From the NCBI RefSeq assembly GCF_950295315.1, contig NC_080170.1:98021971-98085970 (forward strand): a stretch of 64,000 nt of DNA, read 5' to 3'. Shown in pieces: positions 24,216 to 34,981 of this stretch. Position 1 is the stretch's first letter, and the number at the start of each line of letters is the position of its first letter. Under the pieces are notes generated by a model, which had not been told where the DNA came from, made no database searches, and saw only the letters and a list, made by a program, of their open reading frames with translations. The DNA is from Erinaceus europaeus. Its lineage: Eukaryota; Chordata; Mammalia; Eulipotyphla; Erinaceidae. The position numbers and the translations under genes are program-made.

Positions 24216-24536
24216 TATATTAATATTTTTAATAAAAGAAACTCTACTAATGAAACCTTTGAGTTTTGAGATGTTGCCTATTGGTATAAATATACTTCCA
24301 AATTGAATTGTGATCATATTACAGTTGCCAGATATGCTTTAGATCATTTGTCTGGAGTACGTAAATCAGCCATGCTTGATGAACTTTTGGTAAATTGTTT
24401 TAAACATTTAAATAATCAAAGATGTCATCTACACTTTTTCATGGTTAAAATCACATGTAAAATGTTTGTGAATAATTGCCTTATATGTCCTAGATAGTAA
24501 ATTCTGTTACACCATTTTTAAGATACTTTTATTATC

Positions 24537-24566
24537 TGTACTTATTTATTGGATAGAGATATCCTG

Positions 24567-24606
<40 letters not shown>

Positions 24607-24735
24607 TTGCTGCAGCACTGCTTCACCACTTGTGAAGTATTCTGCCTGCCTACTAGTGAGCACCAGAGGCTTAAACTCGCGTATTTGCATATTGTAATAG
24701 GTGTGCTCAACCAGCTGTGCCACCGCCTGGCCCCT
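24537..24735 (-). mobile_element. SINE type B with expanded GA run
   Basis: Antisense type B ending in GTGCCACCGCCTGGCCCC. The usual purine-rich block has grown into a perfect (GA)n run at 24575-24602. Confidence 0.9.
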
Positions 24736-24739
24736 GTCA

Positions 24740-25499
24740 TGCAATTTTTAAAAGCTGTAGTGATTATTGAAAATACATTGAGACTTTTGATAAGTTAAAA
24801 CAGGCAATTTACCTTGTTGTTTATAACTTTCATAGTGTGCCATTGTCCTTTGAACAAATTAGTTGCAATTATGTCACAGAACATATCCATTATGTTTATT
24901 ATCATTACTCTGTATACAGAGAATTAGAATTTCAGTTAAATTCTTACCTTTATAAAGGAGTTCATATGGTATGGTTATATATTTTATTTAGCTAAGTATA
25001 GAGTTTTATAACTAAATTGATAGGTCTATTTAGAACATGAAAAAGCCAATTTAGCTATAAAACCTGTATTTAAAACAATATGTACAATGCTAATTTTGTA
25101 CATAAAAAACTGAAATGTTTTTGAAGCTAAAAAACAGAAAAGAATTTCAGTTAGAATGTCAATGTATTCTTTTACAAAAGGAAAATATAATAATGGCTTG
25201 TCTCTTTATGATACAAAAGATAAATAACTATGAAGATTGCTTCACAAAGATAACAGAATTACTGCGGATTACTTTTCTCTGTTTATTATGACACTGTACT
25301 TGCAAATGCAAAGATAAAGCAAATAACTCCCAAATCAATATAATTTAACTCTTTACAAATAGTTCCAGGCTTAGAACACGCGTGTTAGTCTTAGATCAGA
25401 GGTATAACATCAGTTTAGATGATATAAAAAAAATTCGAGCAGAGTTAAGTTTTTCACTTGATTTGAAAATTTGAGATCCCAGCAGACTGAGATAGAGAG

Positions 25500-25536
<37 letters not shown>

Positions 25537-27430
25537 AACTCACACAGATAAAGATGGGGCAGAGAATAAATCTTAAAAAAATAAAATGTAAATGTTGATT
25601 TAAAATTCAAACAAATTAGAATATTCAGAAGCTTTTTAAGTCTGCTATTATACACCAGTTCAATCTATCTAATTGTATGCCATAGATAGGATTATATAGG
25701 AAAATTATATAGGTAAAATGCATATGCAGAATAATTACTGGAATATGTTACTTGAAACAATTCTTGAGAGGAATGAGATAAGTAGTATTTTTTGTAGAGA
25801 AAAAACATCACAATTGTAATAGCATCAAAGGACTTGGGTAGTCATAAGGAGATCTCTAGAGCTACTATAAACATTCAGAAATATCGGAAATTGATTCAAG
25901 GGAGGCAAGCCTCTACATAAACTTTTAAAGTGGGTATTCCGGAGAAAGGAATTTAATCCTGAGGACACAGCATCCTCACTTTCAGTACAGCTCTTTGAGG
26001 TTTCTCAATTGTGCCCTCTCAGAAACCAGTACTCTCAGCAGCTGAAGAGAGAGGACATAGACTATAGAAGGCAGTGTGGGTAGTAAGCCATGAGATCCAC
26101 TACTGAATGGTTCTTAAAGATATAATTAATGGATATTTTCTCAGTCCTTTACCTGACCTCAATCTTTGTAGAGATTAATGATTTGCTAGGTGGAACTAAG
26201 TAGTATCAAAACCTCTTTCCAATCTTCCTACAGTGCAATTCTGTCCTCTTCTTCATGTGCCCTTTGCCTCTTTGCGGCTATAGCCACTGCCTTTTATCTT
26301 ATTTTTATGAGCAATAGTTTCACACAAATAATTGGAAAAGGCAATCATTTAGAACAACACTAAAACAGATAGCTTATAAATAAGGACTATTAAGCTATTG
26401 TGTTTATTTACAGAGCTGCTCTTAAGATAATTAAAGAGATAAAGTAGTATTATGTTTAGACAGAAACAGTAGGAGGCAGAGACTGGGGTTGTAGAACAAA
26501 TTAAGCCATGAGAATAGGCTTTACTGAAAAAAAAATATGACTCTTATCACCATATGTTTTCATTTAACTGCACTGACTAAAGCAATTTTCAGTGACAGTG
26601 TCTCCTTCTGGGTCTTTATATCCATCACAATCTCGTTCTCACTGCAACATTTTTAATAAGTAGATTTGTGGAATGATGACTTTAGGAAAACATGTGAAAG
26701 CAAAGGAGAAAAACAGACTGAGGTAAAAGAAATCATCCTAAAGTGACTGAAATTATGTGTTTGAGGTTATAAATTATTGTAAATTACCAAAATCTCAAGA
26801 TTTTGTCACATGCAGGGTCAACTTGGTAGCCAGAGAGACAGAAAAGGAAAAATTTCTAAATGAATACTCCCCCTTCTTTTTTTAAAAAGAAGCAAGATTA
26901 AAAACAAGTTTTATGATTTTTTTTTAAATAGAAACTGTCTTCTTTATGATTTCGGTCTATTTATCTTGTTCTAGGCTTATTTGTTCTTTTTTTTTTTTTC
27001 TAGTGAAGGAAGACCTTTTTACTAGAATTACTATTATGTCTACATTGGGATTGGGTTGTCAGTGCTGAACATCAGTGACCATAATATATCTCAGCAGAAT
27101 TAACATCCATAGTTTCTTTAGTGTTTTTCGGTTTTCATTGGACTGGGGGAGAGAAACCAGGGTACTGAGCTACTCTGTCATATACAGTGTTCAGGATCAA
27201 CCTGGGGCTTCACAGATGCATGTCCCTCACTCTAACTTCTGAGATACCTAAAACATAGAGTCCTATAAAACATTACCTCAATAATAATATTACAAAAAAG
27301 ATGTAAAAAATAAAAAGTTGTTTTAAATGTGAGCCAGTTTTTATTTTCATAAAATCATAATTTTCTGCTATGTTTTGTTTGTGTGTATATATAATTGAAT
27401 GTAAATCACTTCTGGCCTGACATTGTAATT
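24740..27430. other. Long stretch with no gene or clear repeat
   Basis: About 2.7 kb, AT-rich, with a (GA)n microsatellite at 25501-25531. I see no open frame with protein character, no SINE and no L1. It may be single-copy DNA. A weakly SINE-like segment lies at 27130-27240. Confidence 0.5.
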
Positions 27431-27431
27431 T

Positions 27432-27557
27432 TTTTTTTTAAACCAGAGCAAAACTCAGCTCTGGTTTATGGTGGTGTGGGGAATTAAACCTGGGACTTTG
27501 GAACCTCAGGCATGAAAATCTCTTTGCATAACCAGTATGCTATGTACCTTACCCACC
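27432..27557 (-). mobile_element. SINE type C
   Basis: Antisense copy with CAGCTCTGGTTTATGGTGG, ACCTGGGACTTTGGAACC and the CATAACCAGTATGCTAT head. Confidence 0.85.
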
Positions 27558-27914
27558 CCTCTTTTTAAATTTCAAATGGAGACAAAAATAAATTGTAGGA
27601 AGAGACACCACACCATAGCATCACAGTTTCTCCCGGTACTGTGGCTACCCCATGTGGTTTTCAGACTTGAATTTGGGCTATCCGCATGGCAAATAACTGG
27701 ATGCCAGACTCCATAAAACTAATACTGGTTTGAATACAATAAACAACACTGAACAGTTTAACAACTGGGAGAAAATCTAAGCTTCTGAGGTAAAAAAAAC
27801 TGGAAAAGGGTAAGAGACTAGCTCACCCAATAATAGCATTTTAGGTCAATACCAGGCCACACCAACATCTGGAACCTTGGATTTCCACATACATATTATA
27901 AGCCTAGACTTCTT

Positions 27915-28442
27915 TTTTTTCCCTTAAACCCTTTTTTAAGAAAATATTTATTTTATTTATTTATTCCCTTTTGTTGCCCTTGTTGTTTTATTGTTGTAGT
28001 TATTATTGTTGTTGTTGTTGTTGTTGGATAGGACTGAGAGAAATGGAGAGAGGAGGGGAAGACAGAGAGGAGGAGAGAAAGATAGACACCTGCAGACCTG
28101 CTTCACCGCCTGTGAAGCGACTCCCCTGCAGGTGGGGAGCCGGGGTTCGAACCGGGATCCTTATGCCGGTCCCTGTGCTTTGCGCCACCTGTGCTTAACC
28201 CGCTGCACTACAGCCCAACTCCCTCCTTAAACCCTTTTTTGAAGTCTTTATTTATTGAATAGAGACAGCCAGAAACGAAGAGGGAAGAGGGTGATCAAAG
28301 GAGAGAGACAGAGAGACACCTATAGCCCTGCTTCACCACTCATGAAGCTTTCTCCCTGCAGGTGGGGACCAGAGGCTCAAACCCAGGTCCTTGCACACTG
28401 TAACATGTGCACTCAAACAGGTGCACCACCACCCAGCCCTGA
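27915..28442 (-). mobile_element. SINE type B, split by a type A SINE
   Basis: The type B copy occupies 27915-27938 (tail) and 28241-28442 (body and head) and sits in R3 copy 5 with a 12-bp duplication. Its poly(A) tail received a later type A insertion. Confidence 0.85.
27939..28224 (-). mobile_element. SINE type A inside type B
   Basis: A full-length antisense type A copy. The perfect 16-bp repeat CCTTAAACCCTTTTTT at 27923-27938 and 28225-28240 fixes its ends and shows it landed in the tail of the surrounding type B SINE. Confidence 0.93.
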
Positions 28443-28760
28443 GCCTAGGCTTCTAACAGATCCCTCTTTCTGCTATCACTGGTGACTCCCACAAGGAAAC
28501 TTACTATAAGCCTCCATGTGGGCCTCTCCATGATGTTGTCCTCACGATAAAGTAGCAACGGTAGGGACTCCCCCACTCTCCAGAGGGGCCTGGGTCATTC
28601 TAACCTTCCACTAGAGGAAAACTGGTCCAGAAATGAGTGAAGCCTAGAATGTTCCCAGCTGTGAGCTCAGATTGACAGGGACTCAGAAGTCACACCAGCA
28701 TCTGTGGTAAATAGAAATACACACACACACCTCAATCTAGATACTTCTATATTTACCTAA

Positions 28761-29246
28761 CATACAGTATTTTATAAATGGCTTCAGAGGAGTGTGTCAA
28801 TAAAAGAAAATACAAGTACAATATCAAAATAAAAGACTTACAAAGAAAGACATATCTTACACAAAAGAAAAAAATAGAGACATATTTTATGTGTCAGAAC
28901 ATTTTTCTGAGACATGGACAAAAGCTAAGATGTTTTATTCAAATCCCAGGAATAAAAAGATGGGATCTGAAAACATCTTATTGCTTCAATAGGCTAATAT
29001 AAGTTGAAAAGGGTAGTGTATTATTTCCAAGATTTTTACAAAGCATATATGGATGATTTAAGTAATGTGGAATAGATGATCTCAATGCTTTTCCACCTGC
29101 AAAAAGGTTCTCTGTAATTAATCCTATTGTTCTCTAGAGAACTGATTTTACTCAGTTGACTAGGCTTATATATTTAGTAATAGTCGTACCATGTATTTTA
29201 AATAGTTCTTTTAAAAATATTTCTACTTATTTGTTTGAATAAGTGC
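28761..29246. other. No gene seen
   Basis: AT-rich sequence; a 74-codon frame at 28778-29002 has no recognisable character. Confidence 0.5.
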
Positions 29247-29252
29247 TATCTT

Positions 29253-29719
29253 GTCGGGCTAGCATTACTTGAGAGAGAGATGACCCAGGGACTAAGTTTG
29301 TGGTGGCAGGACAATTCAAATCTTTATTCATCTGAGCTTCCCAGAGTCAGGTGGTAGCACGTAAAGTTAAGCCAAGTGGCACCAACTGCAATCTCTGTCT
29401 GCACACCTGTGGTTGGGACACAGAAGAGACAGACAGCAACGGAAGTGGCTTGACAATACCATACATGGTTAGGAGAGGGGCGGAGAAAAATGGAAGAGGC
29501 TGGAAAGGTAGGAACTTCCTTAGCAACTGTTGCGAGGGTTTTAACTGGTAGAATTAATAAAAATACCCTGGGGGAATTAGGAAGGAGACCTTTATTCATT
29601 TGTAAGACAAAGCAGAAGATTGATATGTAAATAATTAATGGATGGGCCATAGTAGCAGGGAATGTAGGGTGCTTTGTGAGCCCTGCCAAGCTCAACCACA
29701 TCTGCACAATTTCCCAACA
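29253..29719 (-). mobile_element. Solo LTR of an endogenous retrovirus
   Basis: On the minus strand the 467-bp segment starts TGTTGGGAAATTG (at 29719) and ends GCTAGCCCGACA (at 29253), giving the canonical TG...CA ends. A perfect 6-bp duplication, CTATCT, lies directly outside on both sides (29247-29252 and 29720-29725). An AATAAA signal sits about 75 bases before the 3' end (near 29323-29328, on the minus strand), as expected for an LTR R region; a second AATAAAGG lies upstream near 29590. No gag, pol or env sequence is present, so this is what remains after recombination between two LTRs. A 6-bp duplication is usual for class II (betaretrovirus-like) elements, which is an inference. The 127-codon open frame inside is not a known gene. 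Confidence 0.85.
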
Positions 29720-29847
29720 CTATCTTTTATTTGTGTATGACTAGTTTGTCTCTTCTTTCTGTCAAGAAGTTCATTTAATTTGCTTCTATTTTGGTGGACC
29801 ATGAACTGTTATCATCTCTTCTATATGAGGACAATGGATAACTAGGA

Positions 29848-29955
29848 AGTGGCACAGTGGCTAGAAGGATGGACCGATAGCATTAAAGCCTGAGTTCAAT
29901 CCCTAGTACATGTGCTAGAGTAATATTCTGGTTCTTTTCTATCATAAATAAATAA
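29848..29955 (+). mobile_element. SINE type D, diverged
   Basis: A tRNA-like head with GTGGCACAGTGGCTAGAAGG and a B-box-like GAGTTCAATCCC, ending in ATAAATAAATAAA. It resembles the copy at 41018-41158. Confidence 0.6.
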
Positions 29956-30139
29956 AAAAATTATATATTGGGCTATAATAAATGTTCTAAATAAATTTTA
30001 AAGCTTATAGAATGAACACTGAAATATAGTAAGCTATATAGTCTTTTTTTTTCTCTCTCTTAGTTGCCACATAGATTATTGTTGGGATTGGATATCTCCA
30101 CAATGAATACACCATTTTCCATTTTTTAAAAAGTACATT

Positions 30140-30420
30140 AGTGATTTAATATTAATTTACAAAATTATGAGATATCAAAGGTATAATTCCTTATCATTCC
30201 CACCACTAGAGCTCTGCACCCCCATTCCCTCACTTGGAAACTACAGTACTTGTCCCAAGGCCACAGATATGGGTTGACTATTATTTATATAACTATCTAT
30301 ATTTATATATTTTGCCCATATTTTTATGGTCCTGCCTTCTCTTCCTAAGTCCGAATTTCCTTCATTTTTCCTCTTCTTTTCTCTCTGATTCCTGAGCAGC
30401 ACAAATTGTAATACCCAATA
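30140..30420 (-). mobile_element. R3-related old 3' end
   Basis: Segments like ATTCCCACCACTAGAGCTCTG are shared with R3 3' ends in antisense, but downstream sequence (to 30420) differs from the younger R3 copies. It may be an older relative. Confidence 0.5.
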
Positions 30421-30508
30421 TTTGAAAGCAACCTAGGTATCCAACAACAGATGGGTGGCTGACAATACTACTCAGCTATTAAAAAAAAAAAAAAGGGCAG
30501 CTCATCTT

Positions 30509-30786
30509 TTTTTTTCTTTTTTTAAATTATTTTTTTGTTTTTTTATTTCTTTTTGTTGCCCTTGTTGTTTTATTATTATAGTTCTTATTGTTGTTGATAT
30601 TGTTGTTGGATAGGACAGAGAGAAATGGGGAGAGGGGGGAAGACTGAGAGGGGTAGCGAAAGACAGACACCTGTAGACCTACTTCACTGCTTGTGAAGCG
30701 ACTCCCCTGCTTGAACCTGGATCCTTTGCCAGTCCTTGCGCTTTGAGCCATGTGCACTTAACCCGCTGCACTACCGCCCAACTTCC
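30509..30786 (-). mobile_element. SINE type A (left of a tandem pair)
   Basis: Antisense type A with a short deletion in the central region (around 30705). It sits in the tail of the next SINE. Confidence 0.88.
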
Positions 30787-31080
30787 CCTTTTTTTAAATA
30801 AACTTTATTTATTCATTTTTCCCTTTTGTTGCCCTTGTTATTTATCATCATTGTTGTTATTATTATTATTGGACAAGACATAGAGAAATGGAGAGAGTAT
30901 GGGAAGCCAGAGTGGGGAGAGAAAGACCTGTAGACCTGTTTCACTGCCTGTGAAGGGACTCCCCTACACGTGGGGAGCCAGGGCCTGGAACCAGGATCCT
31001 GATGCAGATCCCTGAGCTTTCTGCCATGTGCGCTTAACCTGCTGCATCACCACCTGGCTCCCCCCCCCCCTTTTTTTAAC
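30787..31080 (-). mobile_element. SINE type A (right of a tandem pair)
   Basis: Antisense type A, head ending at the C-run near 31070. The pair together is bounded by the CTCATCTT duplication, so one SINE probably inserted into the other's A-tail. Confidence 0.88.
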
Positions 31081-31524
31081 CTCATCTTGGATAGAGCTTA
31101 AAGGAATTTTTCAAGTGAGCTAAGTCAGAAAGAGAACCTAATATATGACATGATCTCACTCATAGATAGAAGTAGAGAAAAAAGAACAGAAAGGGAACAG
31201 AGAGAAGAATAGAAAGAAGAACTTGGGCTTGATTTGGAGTATTGTACCAAAGTAAAAGACTCTGGGGGCACCACAGGGAGTAAGGATGGGGGACACCTTT
31301 GGTGACAGGAATGGTGTCCCAATATATTTCTATTAACTTAAAATCTGATAAATCACTATTTAGTCAACATGTCAGAGGAAGAATAGATTGAATGTTTCAA
31401 GTTCTTTAACTGCCTAGATATCAGTTCTGAGTATATATATCCCTTTAGTCTAAGCATTTACTCTTTCAAATTTGTAAACTGATTGAATTATGACACTGGA
31501 CTTATGTTGTTAAAGAATTTCCAA

Positions 31525-31724
31525 TTTTTTTAATTGGATAGAACAGAGAGAAATTGAAAGGGTATGGGGATAGTGGGGGGTGGTGGAGAGAAAGAGAGAG
31601 AGAGAGAAAGAAAGAGACCTGAAGACATGCTTTATTGCCCATGAATTTTCTCCCTGCTGGTGGGAAGCAGAGATTCTGCACTGGTAATGTGTGTACTTAA
31701 CTGGGTGCACCACAACCTGTTTCC
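31525..31724 (-). mobile_element. SINE type B
   Basis: Antisense copy with GGATAGAACAGAGAGAAATT and a diverged head ending in GGTGCACCACAACCTGTTTC. Confidence 0.85.
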
Positions 31725-33948
31725 TACTAAACAGAGTTTAATCAAAGAAATCAATCACATTGTTTTCTTTCTTTTTTTTTTTTTTTCACTGCATTGAGAA
31801 TAAGCCTTGGTGATGGTAAACTGCTTTTAACGTGAAAGAAAAAAAAAGTTTATGTAATAGATTTATTTGTAATACATGTAACACTACAAGTATGAATAGC
31901 AGGTTGAAGGGAAAGAATTCATTTATTCAAATACTACTGGTTTGTATTTCTGGTTTGAGAACTGTGCTGAATGGTAGGAATTGTGCAGCCACACACATAA
32001 ACTATTACAAAATTATTTAAGCTATGTAAAGCCAAAATCTGTTAAAATTTTGCATTTGCTTGCAGCTAGAAAAATGTGTTTTCAGCAGTATTTGTCTCCA
32101 TTCCATCCCATTTCTTCACTTCTTTGACATTTATTGTCCCTTTCATTTCTATGACATCAATACTCACTTCCTTTCATAATACTTTCCCGTAAGATAGGAT
32201 CAAGTTTTTATTGCTTTTGGCATCTGGAAGAAATATCTTGCATTTCTCATTGACAGTATTCTCCATTTTATACAGTTTGAGAGTCTCTTCTCTTTTGCCT
32301 GAAGGTCTCTTAATTTTCTTCTCCCTCTGTGGTTATTTAACTGTGTAATTGTATCACTTAACTTTATAAATCATTTTGAGAATCTGTAAGTCACAGTATG
32401 AATAAAGTTTTCTTTGAGTAGGGTTTGAAAATCTTGTGGAACATTTTGCTTAAAGAGCTATTACAGTAGTTTGAACTATTTCCTCCTCTTTGCATTTTAT
32501 AACATAAGCCAGTATGACACTGAAAAACTTACATCAATATGATCGATTTCTTTTTTTATTTTACATTTGTAATCAGATGAGCTAATAACCCCTTTACCTA
32601 TCTTAATTCTTCTAGACACTACAACACACTTTATTTGGAAACTGGATGCTATCATTTAAATAAACATACTAGATAGTGAAAACGACTTTAAAACTTACTA
32701 AACCATGTACAAGATATTCCTGTTTATTATTTTTTTTGCTTTGTAGGAATTTTTATAGATACTACTAAATGTCTACCCATTATCTTTTCACTGACTGACG
32801 GAATCTCAATTTGTCTAAAGGAATAAATCACCCAGCTTCTTCCTAAGGGCTCTGATACTTATGGGTGTCCTAGGAACTGATGTCACTAAATGACCTAGTC
32901 CAGAAATTGTATGGGAGATGTGCTTAGAAGGCATCTTCTAACATTTTTATTATTTATTTATGCTTTTTTTTTCCACAAGGGCTTTGTCTCTTTATGATGC
33001 ACCACTCTGTTGAGCCTACTACCACTACTTCCCCCTGTCACTGCCCCCCCCCAAAAAAAAACATTATCACAAGAGTATGAAAATGGGAGAAATAGAATGA
33101 AGGAAACCATAACACCAACCCACTACTTGCAAAGTTGTCCTCTTGTCTGGTACTTTCATGTGGTGGGTGTGAGTCTGAACCCAGGTTGTCATTTAAAATA
33201 AAGTGTATCCTTTACCAGATAATCAACCTTCAGCCCTAGAAGACAGTTGGAAATATTTTTTATAATTGAGAAAGATTACATTAATTATGATTTTGTTGAC
33301 ATGCCAGAGATTGAATCCATGGTCCCACACATGAAAAGTATGTGCATCATTACTAAGCCACCCCTTTGGTCCCTGAGAGGAACTTTAAAGGAGATGAAGT
33401 CATTCATTTCTTCCTGCTATATAAACCACATACTAAAGGAGACCCATATAAGGAAATTTCTGATACTGGTGACATGAAGCAGCCATATTATCCATGGTCC
33501 TGAAGAGGGGTATGCATGTGGCAGATATGCAGATACACTGTCTAAACTCCTCTCCATGCAAACAATTTCTACCCACTTACAGGGAAAGAAACAGCACTCA
33601 TAGCCTTTCAATGGCACAGCCTGACTTCTGTACTTATTCAAGCATTCTTCTGCCTCAGACCTACCAGTGTTAGTACGAAGGACAGACACCACTAAGCATC
33701 CCCCTCAATTTCATACTGTCCTCTCTGAAGATGAAAATCTGCAATCTCAATAATTTTTCAAGTTGAAAAATAATTTTGTGTCTGTTTTTCCAACTCTACA
33801 TTCAATCCTGTGCCACATTAGTAACTTTAAATTAATTATACTGAGTGTTTTTTTTGCATCGCAGTATTCACCAACCAAACTCCAATACTTTATATAACAT
33901 TTGCTTTATATAACATTTTATGGAGATAGCTTCTCTTGAATTCTGTGT
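31725..33948. other. No gene seen; weak old SINE at about 33285-33375
   Basis: About 2.2 kb of AT-rich, apparently single-copy DNA. The segment AGATTGAATCCATGGTCCCA...ACTAAGCCACCCCTTTGG suggests a decayed tRNA-derived SINE. Open frames of 63-91 codons at 33010-33692 show no recognisable protein. Confidence 0.45.
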
Positions 33949-33949
33949 A

Positions 33950-34014
33950 TCTTTTTTTAATATTTATTTATTTTCCCTTTTGTTTCCCTTGTTGTTTTTA
34001 TTGTTGTTGTAGTA
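33950..34014 (-). mobile_element. SINE type A 3' fragment
   Basis: Only the tail and the TTGTTG block are present. Confidence 0.75.
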
Positions 34015-34134
34015 ATTCTGCTTATCTTTTATTGAAGAAACTTATAAGAGAAAGATTTAGGTGAGGAGGGTTGCAACCTTTTTGCTAGTTTTGAAGGTGC
34101 AATTTTTCTTTTTCTTTTTTACTGTTCATTCTTT

Positions 34135-34480
34135 TTGTAAAAAAATTTTATTTATTAAAAGGAAACACCGACAAAAACACAGGATAAGGGGGGTACAACT
34201 CCACATAATTCCCACCACCAGAACTCTGTATCCCACCTCCTCTCCTATGCTTTCCTACTCTTTATCCCTCTGGGAGCATGGACCCAGGGTCATTATGGGG
34301 TGCAGAAGGTGAAAGGTCTGGCTTCTGTAATTGCTTCCCCACTGAACATGGGCATTAACAGGTGATCCATACTCCCAGCATGTCTCTCTCTTTCCCTAGT
34401 GGGACGGGGCTCTGGGAAAGAGGGACTCTAGGACACATTAGTGTGGTCATCTGCCCAGGGAAGTCTGGTTGGCAGCATCT
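34135..34480 (-). mobile_element. R3 repeat copy 6 (3' 340 bp)
   Basis: Antisense R3 with its A-tail at 34140 and the common 3' end, 5'-truncated at about 34480. It is close in sequence to the young copies. Confidence 0.8.
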
Positions 34481-34981
34481 TCTTACCTGCACCCTCCCTC
34501 TCTGTGATTACTGCTAGTCCAGGTAGATTTAACCAGATCAAAAGTAGACTGATGAACTGGCTCTTCACACATCTGTCCACCCACCCCTCCATCCATGTTC
34601 TAGTGTCTTGCATTTACTGATTTCTCTGCGTAAATGATTTCATCATGTAAAATTTTAATCTCTAATGTGATACTGCAGAACATACACTATAATAAGTATG
34701 TAAGGAAATGGAGACCTTCATCTTTGAGTCATCTAAATATCTGGTAACCACATCTTTATTTTACCGTGGCTGTTTTCATTTTCCACTTAGTTCTTTATGT
34801 AGAAAATTGCAGGGGCCAGCCGGTGGCACACTTGGTTAAGCTCACACATTAAAGTGCCTGAGGACTTGGGTTCAAGCTCCTGATCCTCATCTGCAGGGGG
34901 AAGAATTCACAAGTGGTGAAGCATAGCTGCAGGTACCTCTCTGTCTCTCTATCTCTCCCCTCTCAATCTCTCTCTGTCTCT

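Larger units (their letters stand above)
27820..28760 (+). mobile_element. R3 middle block, copy 5, with nested SINEs
   Basis: The R3 long-form middle block runs over 27820-27914 and 28455-28760. The piece between is a SINE pair that duplicated the R3 sequence GCCTAG(A/G)CTTCT on insertion (27903-27914 and 28443-28454). Confidence 0.65.
30421..31325 (+). mobile_element. Old L1 3' end, interrupted by two SINEs
   Basis: L1 ORF2 C-terminal sequence (AGCAACCTAGGTATCCAACA...CTACTCAGCTATTAAAA) at 30421-30508 resumes at 31081 with CTCATCTTGGATAGAGCT and an old L1 3' UTR to about 31325. CTCATCTT at 30501-30508 and 31081-31088 is the duplicated target of the inserted SINEs. Confidence 0.8.

Noticed and set aside
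29324..29707. 127-codon frame within the solo LTR
   Set aside because: LTRs of this size rarely encode proteins; the frame crosses the promoter and polyadenylation regions and no family was recognised.
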